DNA of 64,000 nucleotides from Curtobacterium ammoniigenes NBRC 101786 (GTDB taxonomy: Bacteria; Actinomycetota; Actinomycetes; Actinomycetales; Microbacteriaceae): assembly GCF_001571045.1 (NCBI RefSeq), contig NZ_BCSV01000002.1, forward strand, positions 372,001 to 436,000, read 5' to 3'. A program made the position numbers and the translations under genes. Shown in pieces: positions 56,530 through 64,000 of the stretch. Each line of letters begins with the position of its first letter. Positions within the stretch are counted from its first letter, which is position 1. Under the pieces are notes generated by a model, which saw only the letters and a program-made list of their open reading frames with translations, was not told the origin of the DNA and did no database searches.

Positions 56530-57057
56530 TCACTCGGCGGGGTGCTTCGGGTGCCAGAGCAGGACCGGCGCATCTCGCTCGTACTCCTTGCCGTCCGGGA
56601 ACGACACGAGTTCGAACTGCATGCCCCAGGGGCTGAGGAAGTACACCCACCGTTGTCCGCGGCTTGCGGCCGAACTCGCGGTCGGATCTCCCATCACTCG
56701 AACGCCCTGCGCGCGAAGGTACGCCACTGCGGCATCGAGATCGTCAACGTAGAACGCGATGTGGTGGCCGCCGATGTCACTGTTCCGAGGCTGGGGCTGC
56801 TGTCCGTCGGCCGGCTCGTAGGAGAAGACCTCGAAATTCGTTCCCGTTCCCACGCGGTAGAAGTTCAAGCGCCGCATGACGGTCCGTGGATGGACGCCGA
56901 GGTGCTCGGCCATCCAGTCGTCATCGGGGTGCGCGAACGGCCCGAGCGAGTACACGCGCGTGCAGCCGATCACGTCGACGAAGAAGCGGTCTGCTTGATC
57001 CAGGTCTGGCACCGTGAACCCGATGTGGTCAGTGCCGACCATGCCTGGTATCGCCAT
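56530..57057 (-). CDS. VOC-superfamily metalloenzyme 2
   Basis: Second VOC-fold protein, 175 residues. Ligand-like residues are again H (GTDHIGFTV), E (NFEVFSYEP), H (GHHIAFYVDD) and E (MQFELVSFP). It differs from VOC 1 in length and in the loop YSLGPFAHPDDDWMAEHLG. The ATG at 57057 follows GAGG; an upstream ATG at 57102 would place the start inside the operator. First gene of the operon with the aldehyde dehydrogenase and divergent from the E1 gene. Isomerase, epimerase or lyase activity possible. Confidence 0.82.
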   Translation of the reverse strand: MAIPGMVGTDHIGFTVPDLDQADRFFVDVIGCTRVYSLGPFAHPDDDWMAEHLGVHPRTVMRRLNFYRVGTGTNFEVFSYEPADGQQPQPRNSDIGGHHIAFYVDDLDAAVAYLRAQGVRVMGDPTASSAASRGQRWVYFLSPWGMQFELVSFPDGKEYERDAPVLLWHPKHPAE

Positions 57058-57079
57058 GAACCTCGCGTCCTTTCGCGTC

Positions 57080-57109
57080 TTGCCGTTCACCAGACTGTAC
57101 AACTACACT
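57080..57109 (+). promoter_or_regulatory. candidate promoter of the E1-E2 operon
   Basis: -35 TTGCCG (57080-57085), 18-bp spacer, -10 TACACT (57104-57109). The -10 is inside operator copy 3. Confidence 0.45.
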
Positions 57110-57114
57110 GAACA
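57096..57114. promoter_or_regulatory. regulon operator, copy 3
   Basis: TGTACAACTACACTGAACA: right half CACTGAACA is perfect, left half has four differences from the palindrome. Located between the divergent VOC 2 and E1 genes. Confidence 0.6.
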
Positions 57115-57171
57115 CCGCGCGAGCGCTGGGCGCCGCGTCCCGCACTCACCCGTCAATGGAGAAGAGGGTCG

Positions 57172-59379
57172 ATGCCGAAACGTTCCCGTCTGAGCGCCGA
57201 GGTCCCCTGGATCAGGCTCGAGACGATACCCGCCGACTGGAAGCGTGCCGATCCGGGGCTCCTCACCTCGATGCTCGCGGAGTTGCATCTGATTCGCGCG
57301 TTCGAGGAGACCGTGCTCGAGCTCGCCGGTGAAGGCCTCGTTCACGGGCCCGCCCACTCGAGCATCGGGCAGGAGGGCGGCGCCGTCGGCTCGATCATCG
57401 GCCTGCGCTCGGCCGACGGAGTCAACGGCTCGCACCGAGGCCATCACCAGTTCCTCGCCAAGGCGCTGACGCACGTGACGGGAGGGAGCCTCCCGATCGA
57501 CGGGATCGTCTCCGATCCGGTCGACACCGTCTTGCAGCGCACGCTGGCGGAGATTCTCGGGCTTGCGCAGGGCTTCTGTCGCGGACGCGGCGGATCGATG
57601 CACTTGCAGTGGTTCGAAGCGGGTGCGCTCGGCACGAATGCGATCGTCGGCGGCGGCGTCCCGATGGGCGCGGGCAATGCGTGGGCGCAGCGCCATGCGG
57701 GCACGAGCGACGTGACGGTGAGCTACTTCGGCGACGGTGCCGTGAACATCGGGTCGGTGCTCGAGACGATGAACCTCGCTGCCGCGTGGGAGCTGCCGTT
57801 CGCGTTCTTCATCGAGAACAACCGGTACGCCGTGTCGACCGAGGTGCACGAGGTGACGCGGGAGGCCCGCCTCTCCGGCCGCGGACCAGGCTTTGGGATC
57901 CCGGCATGGCAGGTCGATGGCATGGATCCGCTCGCCGTGCACCTCGCGATGAGTGACGCGCTCGATCGGATGCGCGCCGGCGATGGGCCGGCCGTCATCG
58001 AGGCCGAGGTGTACCGCTACTTCCACCAGAACGGCCCATACCCGGGCAGCGCGTTCGGGTACCGGACGAAGGCGGAGGAGGCCGAATGGCGCGATCGTGA
58101 TCCGATCCTCCGAACGGAGCGCGAACTCGCCTCGCTCGGACTCGTCTCGCCGGAGCAGGCTGCCGACCTCCGCAGGCAGGCGCAGGAGGCGATGCGTGGC
58201 GTCGCCGGGCGACTCACGGAGCCGGATCCGGACTCTGCCGGGAAGCGACGGATCCGACCGGAGCTCTGGCCGGATCCCGAGTTCGTCGATGTGGGCATCC
58301 GCGGCGACGCGAGCGAGATCGACCCGACGAGCGTGCGCGACCCATTCACGGCCGGCAACGGATCAGGCGCCGACACCGCCGCAGCCTCCCCGAACGGCAA
58401 GTTCGTCGATGCCGTCGCCGGCGTCATGCACCACCGGATGGAGCACGACGACCGGATCATCGTCCTGGGCGAGGACGTGCACCGACTCAACGGCGGCACG
58501 AACGGTGCGACGAAGGGGCTCGCCAAGGCGTTCCCAGGTCGGGTGCTCGGCACACCGATCAGCGAGAACGCGTTCGTCGGACTCGGTGGCGGCATCGCGC
58601 TCGACGGGCGGTTCCGGCCTGTCGTCGAGTTCATGTACCCGGACTTCCTCTGGGTCGCCGCAGACCAGGTGTTCAATCAGATCGGCAAGGCGCGCCACAT
58701 GTTCGGCGGCGACAACCCGGTGCCGATCGTGCTCCGCACCAAGGTCGCGATGGGGTCCGGGTACGGATCGCAGCACCTCATGGACCCCGCTGGGATCTTC
58801 GCAACGAGCCCCGGGTGGCGCATCGTCGCACCCTCGACCGCGGCGGACTACGTCGGGCTCATGAACGCGGCCCTCGACCTGCAGGACCCGGTGCTCGTGA
58901 TCGAGCACATCGACCTCTACCCGCTGGCGGAGGAGATCCCGACCGATCTGGAGTACCGGATCGCTCCCGGAACCGCAGCCCTGCGCCGCACCGGCAATGA
59001 CGTGACTGTGATCAGCTACCTGTCGATGGTCCGGCACGCACTGGAGGCTGTGGAACAGACCGGCGTCGATGCGGACGTGATCGACCTGCGCTGGTTGGAC
59101 CGCGCCTCCATCGACTGGGAGACCATCGGCGCGAGCGTGCGCAAGACGAACGCGGTGCTCATCGTCGAGCAGGGCGCCCGGGGAACGTCCTACGGGGCGT
59201 GGCTTGCCGACGAGATCCAACGGCGGTACTTCGACTGGCTCGACCAGCCGATCGAGCGGGTGACCGGCGGCGAGGCCAGTCCGAGCATCTCGAAGGTTCT
59301 TGAGCGGGCCGCGATCGCGCGAACCGACGAGGTCGTCGCCGGCCTGAATCGAGTCGTCGCAGCGATGGGCGGACGCTGA
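57172..59379 (+). CDS. fused alpha-beta E1 of an acetoin/2-oxoacid dehydrogenase complex
   Basis: Thiamine-diphosphate enzyme of 735 residues joining the E1 alpha (about 1-365) and beta (about 395-735) chains. Alpha part: substrate region GPAHSSIGQEGGAVG, HRGHHQFLAKAL, and the ThDP motif starting GDGAVNIGS and ending IENNRYAVST. Beta part: ILGEDVHRLNGGTNGATKGL, EFMYPDFLWVAADQVFNQIGK and RTKVAMGSGYGSQHLMDP, close to AcoB-type chains. It would cleave an acyloin or decarboxylate a 2-oxoacid and pass the acyl group to lipoyl-E2. It overlaps the E2 start by one base. No E3 gene is in the window. Confidence 0.9.
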   Translation: MPKRSRLSAEVPWIRLETIPADWKRADPGLLTSMLAELHLIRAFEETVLELAGEGLVHGPAHSSIGQEGGAVGSIIGLRSADGVNGSHRGHHQFLAKALTHVTGGSLPIDGIVSDPVDTVLQRTLAEILGLAQGFCRGRGGSMHLQWFEAGALGTNAIVGGGVPMGAGNAWAQRHAGTSDVTVSYFGDGAVNIGSVLETMNLAAAWELPFAFFIENNRYAVSTEVHEVTREARLSGRGPGFGIPAWQVDGMDPLAVHLAMSDALDRMRAGDGPAVIEAEVYRYFHQNGPYPGSAFGYRTKAEEAEWRDRDPILRTERELASLGLVSPEQAADLRRQAQEAMRGVAGRLTEPDPDSAGKRRIRPELWPDPEFVDVGIRGDASEIDPTSVRDPFTAGNGSGADTAAASPNGKFVDAVAGVMHHRMEHDDRIIVLGEDVHRLNGGTNGATKGLAKAFPGRVLGTPISENAFVGLGGGIALDGRFRPVVEFMYPDFLWVAADQVFNQIGKARHMFGGDNPVPIVLRTKVAMGSGYGSQHLMDPAGIFATSPGWRIVAPSTAADYVGLMNAALDLQDPVLVIEHIDLYPLAEEIPTDLEYRIAPGTAALRRTGNDVTVISYLSMVRHALEAVEQTGVDADVIDLRWLDRASIDWETIGASVRKTNAVLIVEQGARGTSYGAWLADEIQRRYFDWLDQPIERVTGGEASPSISKVLERAAIARTDEVVAGLNRVVAAMGGR

Positions 59380-60776
59380 TGGCATCGATCGTGCGCATGC
59401 CGGAGGTGCTCGCCGGCGCGAGCGAGGCTGCGATCGCCACCTGGCTTGTCGCGAAGGGGCAGCAGGTGTCGATCGGTGTGCCGCTCGCCGAGGTCGAGAC
59501 CGAGAAGGCGATCGTCGAATACAACGCCGAGGTCGAGGGCACCGTGCTCGACCTCCTCGTCACCGAGGGCGACACGGTCGCCGTGGGCGATCCGATCCTG
59601 GTCGTCGGGGCGCCGGGAGAGACCCCGCCCGGGGCGGGGGCGCGCAACGCCGTGGGTGAGCCCGCTGCCCCGCCCGAGCCGGAGACCGCGTCGGAGGCAG
59701 CTGCCGCGCGCGAGCCGGAGATTGCGCCCGAGCCAGCTGCCGCGCCTGAGCCGGAGACCGCGCCTGAACCGACCCCCGCACCGACAGCAGGCACCCCGGA
59801 CCCGAACCGGTCCGAAGGGTCGACAAGCGGCACCCCTGCTGCCGCTCCCGCTGGCACCGCGCGCCGGTTCGCGAGCCCGATCGTGCGTCGGCTCGCGAAA
59901 GAGCGTGGCATCGAGCTCGGCTCGCTGACCGGGACCGGGCCAGCGGGACGAATCACGCGCCGCGACCTCGATGCACTCGCTGCGGGTGGATCCGTTGCGG
60001 TGAGTGGCGGAAGCGAGCCGACCGGAGTCGACAGCGCGACAGCATCACCGCGCGCAGCCAGCCGCGCCACCGCGACGCCGGTCACGGAGACCGCCGCCGA
60101 GTACGAGGACGTTCCGCTCAGCGGGATGCGGCGTGCCATCGCGCGACGACTCACCGAGAGCAAGTCGACCGTGCCGCACTTCTACCTCGTCGCCGATATC
60201 CGGATGGATGCGCTGTTGGCGCTGCGGTCGGAGATCAACGGGCACGGTACTGCGCGAGTGTCGGTCACGGACCTGCTCCTGAAAGCGGCTGCGGGAGCGT
60301 TCGGAGTCGTCCCCGACGCGAACGCCGTGTGGGCCGAGTCGGCCATCCGCCGGTTCGCATCCGTGGACATCGCGTTGGCGGTTGCGATCGATGGGGGCCT
60401 CGTCACTCCGGTGCTTCGCGGCGTCGACCGCATGTCGGTGGGCGCGCTCGCGGCAGCAACCGCGGACGTCATCGATCGGTCGCGCGCCGGCAGGCTGAAG
60501 CAGCATGAGCTCGAGGGCGGATCGTTCGCGATCTCGAACCTCGGGATGTATGGCGTGAGCGAGTTCTCCGCGATCATCAATCCACCGCAGTCCGGCATTC
60601 TGGCGGTGGGTGCCGCGCAAGAACGCGCGGTCGTGGAGGACGGCTCGATCGTCGTCCGGCGCGTGATGACGGTCACACTGTCCGCGGACCATCGCGTGCT
60701 GGACGGTGCGCTCGCCGCGCAGTGGTTGGCTGCGTTTGTGGACCTGGTCGAGCATCCGCTGCGCATCCTGCTGTAG
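59379..60776 (+). CDS. E2 dihydrolipoamide acyltransferase
   Basis: Acyltransferase of 465 residues. One lipoyl domain (about 1-80) with the lipoylated K43 in VETEKAIVEY; a Pro/Glu/Ala-rich flexible linker (about 85-155); a peripheral-subunit-binding domain (ASPIVRRLAKERGIELGSL, ending GPAGRITRRDL); and the catalytic domain from about 245 with H438 in ADHRVLDG. It accepts the acyl group from the preceding E1 and forms acyl-CoA. The E3 must come from elsewhere in the genome. Confidence 0.94.
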   Translation: MASIVRMPEVLAGASEAAIATWLVAKGQQVSIGVPLAEVETEKAIVEYNAEVEGTVLDLLVTEGDTVAVGDPILVVGAPGETPPGAGARNAVGEPAAPPEPETASEAAAAREPEIAPEPAAAPEPETAPEPTPAPTAGTPDPNRSEGSTSGTPAAAPAGTARRFASPIVRRLAKERGIELGSLTGTGPAGRITRRDLDALAAGGSVAVSGGSEPTGVDSATASPRAASRATATPVTETAAEYEDVPLSGMRRAIARRLTESKSTVPHFYLVADIRMDALLALRSEINGHGTARVSVTDLLLKAAAGAFGVVPDANAVWAESAIRRFASVDIALAVAIDGGLVTPVLRGVDRMSVGALAAATADVIDRSRAGRLKQHELEGGSFAISNLGMYGVSEFSAIINPPQSGILAVGAAQERAVVEDGSIVVRRVMTVTLSADHRVLDGALAAQWLAAFVDLVEHPLRILL

Positions 60777-60822
60777 CCGACGGCGCTCGGGCCGCACTCA
60801 TTCCATCCGAAAGGGAACCGCA

Positions 60823-61725
60823 ATGAGCACACCATCCGTCGCCTGGTTGGGCGCCGGCCGCATGGGAACCACGATGGTGGAGCGGCTGCTCGACCAGGGG
60901 TTCGAGGTCGGCGTGTGGAACCGAACGCCAGACAAGGTCCGCGCCCTCGTCGAGCGAGGCGCCACGCAACTGGCCGAACCGGCCGACGCCCGGAACTTCG
61001 ACGTCGCGTGGTCGATGATCCTCGACGACAGAGCGCTCGAAGCCCTGCACGGCCCGGCGGACGGACTGCTCTCGCAGGGGCCCGGCTCCCTGCTCGTCTG
61101 GGTCGACGGCTCCACCGTGTCGACGGAGGCTGCCTCGCGCGCCGCGGCCGCGGCCTCCGACGCGGGCATCTCGTACGTGTCGGCCCCCGTCAGCGGCAAC
61201 CCTGGGGTTGTCGCCGCAGGCCGTGCGATCTTCGCGGTGTCGGGGCCCGATGCGGGCGTCGAGGCTGCCCGACCCGTCCTGGAGGCCCTTGGTCGCGCGA
61301 CATACGTCGTCGGCGAGCAGGTGCAGGCGAACGTTGTGAAGCTCGCGACGAATGCGCTGCTGGCGATCGTGATGCAGGCGCTCGCCGAGGTCGCCGTGCT
61401 CGGCGAGAAGGCCGGCGTCTCCCGCGCTGACCTGCTCGCCTTCATCAATGACAGCGCTGTCGGCTCACCGTTCTCGTCCTACAAGACGAAGAGCCTTGTC
61501 GAGCTCGACTTCACGCCGACCTTCACGACCGAGGGGCAGCGCAAGGACGCGCGGCTCGCGCTCGACCTTGCGGCGGCACTCGAGTCACCGATGCCGCTGC
61601 TCTCCACCGCCGAGGTCGCCTTCTCGCGCACGATCGCGAGTGGGCTCGGTGCCGGGAAGGATCTCGCGGCAGTCCTGCTGACTGTCGCGCGCGACGCCGG
61701 AATCACCCTCGAACCCGAAATGTGA
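60823..61725 (+). CDS. beta-hydroxyacid dehydrogenase (3-hydroxyisobutyrate dehydrogenase family)
   Basis: NAD(P)-dependent dehydrogenase of 300 residues. The N-terminal Rossmann motif is WLGAGRMGTTMVERLL, the substrate region YVSAPVSGNPGVVAAGRA, and the catalytic lysine is K173 in NVVKLATN. The C-terminal helical domain carries KDARLALDLAAA. Such enzymes act on 3-hydroxyacids or reduce short semialdehydes. Third gene of the operon with E1 and E2, with AAAGGGAACCGCA before the ATG and a terminator just downstream. Confidence 0.9.
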   Translation: MSTPSVAWLGAGRMGTTMVERLLDQGFEVGVWNRTPDKVRALVERGATQLAEPADARNFDVAWSMILDDRALEALHGPADGLLSQGPGSLLVWVDGSTVSTEAASRAAAAASDAGISYVSAPVSGNPGVVAAGRAIFAVSGPDAGVEAARPVLEALGRATYVVGEQVQANVVKLATNALLAIVMQALAEVAVLGEKAGVSRADLLAFINDSAVGSPFSSYKTKSLVELDFTPTFTTEGQRKDARLALDLAAALESPMPLLSTAEVAFSRTIASGLGAGKDLAAVLLTVARDAGITLEPEM

Positions 61726-61727
61726 CG

Positions 61728-61755
61728 GGTGAGCGCTCGCGTCGGGGCGAGCGCT
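61728..61755. terminator. bidirectional hairpin
   Basis: Perfect arms TGAGCGCTCGC (61728-61738) and GCGAGCGCTCA (61745-61755) with a 6-base loop, between the convergent hydroxyacid dehydrogenase and SDR genes. Confidence 0.7.
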
Positions 61756-61765
61756 CATCCGGCAC

Positions 61766-62545
61766 TCAGACGAGGATCATCCCGCCCTCGATCGGGATGA
61801 TCTGGCCGGTGATGTAGTCCGAGTCACTCGCAGCGAGGAACACTGCGGTCGGCACGATGTCCTCCGGCTGGGCGGCGCGTCCGAGGAGGATGTCCGACGT
61901 CATGGAGTCGAATCCGGCGTCTGCAGCGCCCATCGCGGCGAGGTCTGCATCGAGCTGCGTCCAGAGCGGGGTCGCAACGACGCCCGGCGCGAACCCGTTC
62001 ACGGTGATCCCGTGTGGTGCGAGGTCCCGCGCTGCGGCTTGGGTCAGCGAGATGACCGCGGCCTTCGACGCGCTGTAGGGAGCGAAGCTCGGAAACCCGG
62101 TGCGTCCGGCAATGGAGGCGGTGTTGATGACTTTGCCCCCGCCTCGCTGTGCGATGAACTGACGAGCCGCCTCCTGGATGCCGACGAGCACGCCAACCGC
62201 GTTCACCCGCATGATTCGTTCGAAGTTCTCCTCCGTGATGTCGAGGAACGGCATCGGCGCATTCATGCCGGCGTTGTTGAACCAGACGTCGACGCGGCCG
62301 AAGCGGTCGACGGTTCTTGCCACAGCCTCCCGGACGGTTCGGCGGTCGGTGACATCGACGCGCACTGCGAGGGAGGCTCCTCCTGCTTCCGCGATCGAGG
62401 CGGCCACCGCATCTGCCGCTGCGTCATTCAGGTCCGCGAGAACGACGTTCGCCCCCTCCGCGGCGAGCCCTCGAGCGATCGCCGCCCCGATACCCGACCC
62501 GGCTCCGGTGACGACGATGGTCTTGCCTGCGACGCGTCCGCTCAT
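61766..62545 (-). CDS. short-chain dehydrogenase/reductase
   Basis: Classical SDR of 259 residues. Cofactor motif TGAGSGIGAAIARG (13-26), NNAG motif (WFNNAGMN near 90) and the catalytic triad S144 (INTASIAG), Y157 and K161 (YSASKAA). It ends GQIIPIEGGMILV as usual. Acts on a hydroxy/keto group with NAD(P). It is alone on its strand with its own promoter overlapping operator copy 4, and divergent from the ketopantoate-reductase-like gene. Confidence 0.92.
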   Translation of the reverse strand: MSGRVAGKTIVVTGAGSGIGAAIARGLAAEGANVVLADLNDAAADAVAASIAEAGGASLAVRVDVTDRRTVREAVARTVDRFGRVDVWFNNAGMNAPMPFLDITEENFERIMRVNAVGVLVGIQEAARQFIAQRGGGKVINTASIAGRTGFPSFAPYSASKAAVISLTQAAARDLAPHGITVNGFAPGVVATPLWTQLDADLAAMGAADAGFDSMTSDILLGRAAQPEDIVPTAVFLAASDSDYITGQIIPIEGGMILV

Positions 62546-62569
62546 GTTCGCTCCCTCGCGAGATCAATG

Positions 62570-62588
62570 GGTTCAGTATCACAGAACG
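62570..62588. promoter_or_regulatory. regulon operator, copy 4
   Basis: GGTTCAGTATCACAGAACG matches the consensus TGTTCAGTGnCACTGAACA at 14 of 18 defined positions, the outermost pair and two inner bases differing. Located between the divergent SDR and ketopantoate-reductase-like genes. Confidence 0.55.
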
Positions 62589-62603
62589 CCCGTGTAGTCT
62601 CAA
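62575..62603 (-). promoter_or_regulatory. candidate promoter of the SDR gene
   Basis: On the minus strand -35 TTGAGA (complement of 62598-62603), 17-bp spacer, -10 GATACT (complement of 62575-62580). The -10 is inside operator copy 4. Confidence 0.5.
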
Positions 62604-62623
62604 CGAACGACAAGGAGGTCAGG

Positions 62624-63649
62624 GTGAGCAAGCGAATCGCGATTCTCGGCAGTGGCGCACAGGGATCCGGCGTCGGAGCGGACATGATCCGGGCGGGCCT
62701 GGATGTGACATTCGTGGAGCAGTGGCCGGAGCACGTCGAGGCGATGCGGCGCAACGGCATCGAGGTGCGTCTGCCCCACGAGACCGTGGTCACTCCTGTG
62801 CGCGCCATCAACCTCTGCGACGTCGCCGCGCTCAAGGAGCGCTTCGATCTGGTGTTCCTCGTCACCAAGGCCTATGACACGCGATGGTCGTGCGAGCTCA
62901 TTGCGTCCGTTCTGGCCGACGACGGACTGGTGGTGGGCCTCCAGAACGGCATGACGATGGACGACATCGCGTCCGTGGTCGGTCCGGAGCGCACGATCGG
63001 CGCGGTCATCGAGATGGCATCGAACATGTTCGAGCCAGGCATCGTCAACCGGGAGAACTCGCCCGAAACGGCGTGGTTCGCCGTCGGCGGCTACGACGAG
63101 CGCACCCGTGATCGGGCGCACGAGGTCTGGGAGGCGCTCCACCACGCCGGAACGGTGGAGATCTCGGATGACATCCGTTCGTCGAAGTGGATGAAACTCG
63201 TCGCGAATGCCGGAGAGCTTGTCCCGTCGGCGATCCTCGACCTCCCACTCGCCGACGCCGCCGCGGTTCCGGGCGTCCGGGACTTCATGGACCGGTGCTG
63301 CCGGGAGGCTGCTGCCGCGACCGTCGCGTCCGGCAGCCGGCTGCGCCCCGTGTTCGGCCTCACCGACGCCGACGTCACCGACGCGGAGACGTACGCGCCC
63401 GCCCTCCTCGACATCGTGCTCGCGCGGTTCTCGTCGCCGACCACGCGCACCACGGTGCTGCAGGACTGGATGAAGGGGCGGCGTGCCGAGGTGCAGGAGA
63501 TCAACGGGTTCGTCGTGCGAACGCTCGCTGCAGCTGGTCAGGACGCGCCCGCGAACGCCCGCACGGTCGAGATCGCACTTCGGATCGAAGCGGGCGAGCT
63601 CCAAGCGCGCCCCGAGAACGCGTCGCTGCTGCTTGACGCTCTCGTGTAG
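62624..63649 (+). CDS. ketopantoate-reductase-like (ApbA/PanE family) oxidoreductase
   Basis: NADP-type reductase of 341 residues with the ApbA/PanE fold: Rossmann motif IAILGSGAQGSGVGADMI, the VFLVTKAYDT strand-turn, and the C-terminal helical domain with SSKWMKLVANAG carrying the catalytic-type lysine. In catabolic clusters, members of this family often reduce or oxidise other 2-keto/2-hydroxy acids, so a role in pantothenate synthesis is unlikely here. The GTG at 62624 follows AAGGAGGTCAGG. Its promoter region holds operator copy 4. Confidence 0.88.
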   Translation: MSKRIAILGSGAQGSGVGADMIRAGLDVTFVEQWPEHVEAMRRNGIEVRLPHETVVTPVRAINLCDVAALKERFDLVFLVTKAYDTRWSCELIASVLADDGLVVGLQNGMTMDDIASVVGPERTIGAVIEMASNMFEPGIVNRENSPETAWFAVGGYDERTRDRAHEVWEALHHAGTVEISDDIRSSKWMKLVANAGELVPSAILDLPLADAAAVPGVRDFMDRCCREAAAATVASGSRLRPVFGLTDADVTDAETYAPALLDIVLARFSSPTTRTTVLQDWMKGRRAEVQEINGFVVRTLAAAGQDAPANARTVEIALRIEAGELQARPENASLLLDALV

Positions 63650-63670
63650 CTGAGGCAGCGCGCCCGGGCC

Positions 63671-63701
63671 GTCGGTGCCGTCGGTGCCGTCGGTGCCGTC
63701 G
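63671..63701. repeat. 9-bp tandem repeat GTCGGTGCC, 3.4 copies
   Basis: Three exact copies at 63671-63697 plus GTCG, in the gap between the ketopantoate-reductase-like gene and the gene at the right edge. Confidence 0.9.
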
Positions 63702-63766
63702 CGGCAGCCGATGTCGGCCGCCGCTCGGCCAGGTGAACGGCCGCCGGTCGTCGTCGCCGGTTCCGG

Positions 63767-64000
63767 TCAGACGAACTTGCGGACCGTGTTCAGATTCCTG
63801 GTCGTGGTCGTCGCCCGGAACCGAACGCTCGCCGCGCGCTTCGCGAACGGCGTGTCGGTGCTGCGCCCCTTCGGGCAGCGCCAGTAGAGACATCCGTCGC
63901 CGTGCGCGATCTGCTCGCCCTGATTGTCAGCGATGCTTCCTGCAGTGCGAGTCGCCGCGGAGCCGCTCCTCGGCCCGCTGTCCCCGGTCGCGTCGGCAGC
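63767..64000 (-). CDS. C-terminal fragment of an unrecognised protein
   Basis: Open frame of 77 codons entering from the right edge on the minus strand and ending at TGA (63767-63769). The first part is Ala/Gly/Ser/Asp-rich; the last ~45 residues (GCLYWRCPKGRST, then a basic Thr/Arg/Asn-rich tail ending RNLNTVRKFV) have two cysteines near a Trp/Tyr pair. It reads like a genuine C-terminus, but no family was recognised. The start is outside the window. Confidence 0.4.
   Translation of the reverse strand, partial: AADATGDSGPRSGSAATRTAGSIADNQGEQIAHGDGCLYWRCPKGRSTDTPFAKRAASVRFRATTTTRNLNTVRKFV

Overview
This window looks like chromosome from a high-GC actinomycete, most likely a member of the Microbacteriaceae. 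The reasons are very GC-rich third codon positions, frequent GTG/TTG starts, many apparently leaderless genes, a monomeric NADP-type isocitrate dehydrogenase, a DUF6458 protein, a short family-A DNA polymerase without a 5' nuclease domain, and actinobacterial-type kdp genes. No rRNA, tRNA, CRISPR array, transposase or phage gene was seen. The organism call is inference.

Left part (1-29.5 kb) is ordinary chromosome with short operons: a zinc alcohol dehydrogenase cut by the left edge, a LacI regulator and a family-3 glycosidase (1-4.5 kb); a MarR regulator, small membrane and lipoproteins, an epimerase and a DHA2 exporter (4.6-9.6 kb); a TelA protein next to a three-gene YbjQ-type operon (9.7-13.8 kb); a phosphoesterase, an alcohol dehydrogenase, an RsbU/SpoIIE-type phosphatase and icd (13.9-19.7 kb); a TetR regulator divergent from a MacB-like ABC exporter (21-23.8 kb); an acetyltransferase, L-serine dehydratase, the polymerase and an aldo-keto reductase (23.8-29.5 kb). 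Many genes here start 6-8 bases after a TANNNT-like box and lack a Shine-Dalgarno sequence, as expected for leaderless mRNAs.

The middle (29.7-37.6 kb) is a complete kdpFABCDE potassium-uptake operon, led by a 27-codon membrane-peptide gene translationally coupled to kdpF. It is followed by a HAD phosphoglucomutase / GH65 phosphorylase pair (37.7-41 kb).

The right part (41.6-63.6 kb) is the most interesting: about 18 genes in divergent pairs that appear to form one catabolic regulon. It has an FMN 2-hydroxyacid oxidase; a sugar-type ABC importer in which one permease is fused to the double ATPase; an M24-fold enzyme with an altered metal site; three zinc/MDR dehydrogenases; an enone reductase of the plant progesterone-5beta-reductase/iridoid-synthase (PRISE) type; two VOC metalloenzymes; an XRE-cupin regulator; an aldehyde dehydrogenase; a fused alpha-beta E1 and an E2 of acetoin/2-oxoacid dehydrogenase type; a beta-hydroxyacid dehydrogenase; an SDR; and a ketopantoate-reductase-like enzyme. 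All four divergent promoter regions carry a match to one 19-bp palindrome (consensus TGTTCAGTGnCACTGAACA), three of them overlapping candidate -10 boxes. I infer that the XRE-cupin protein controls the cluster and that it degrades an imported polyhydroxylated compound by oxidation, enone reduction and thiamine-dependent C-C cleavage. The substrate cannot be read from the sequence.
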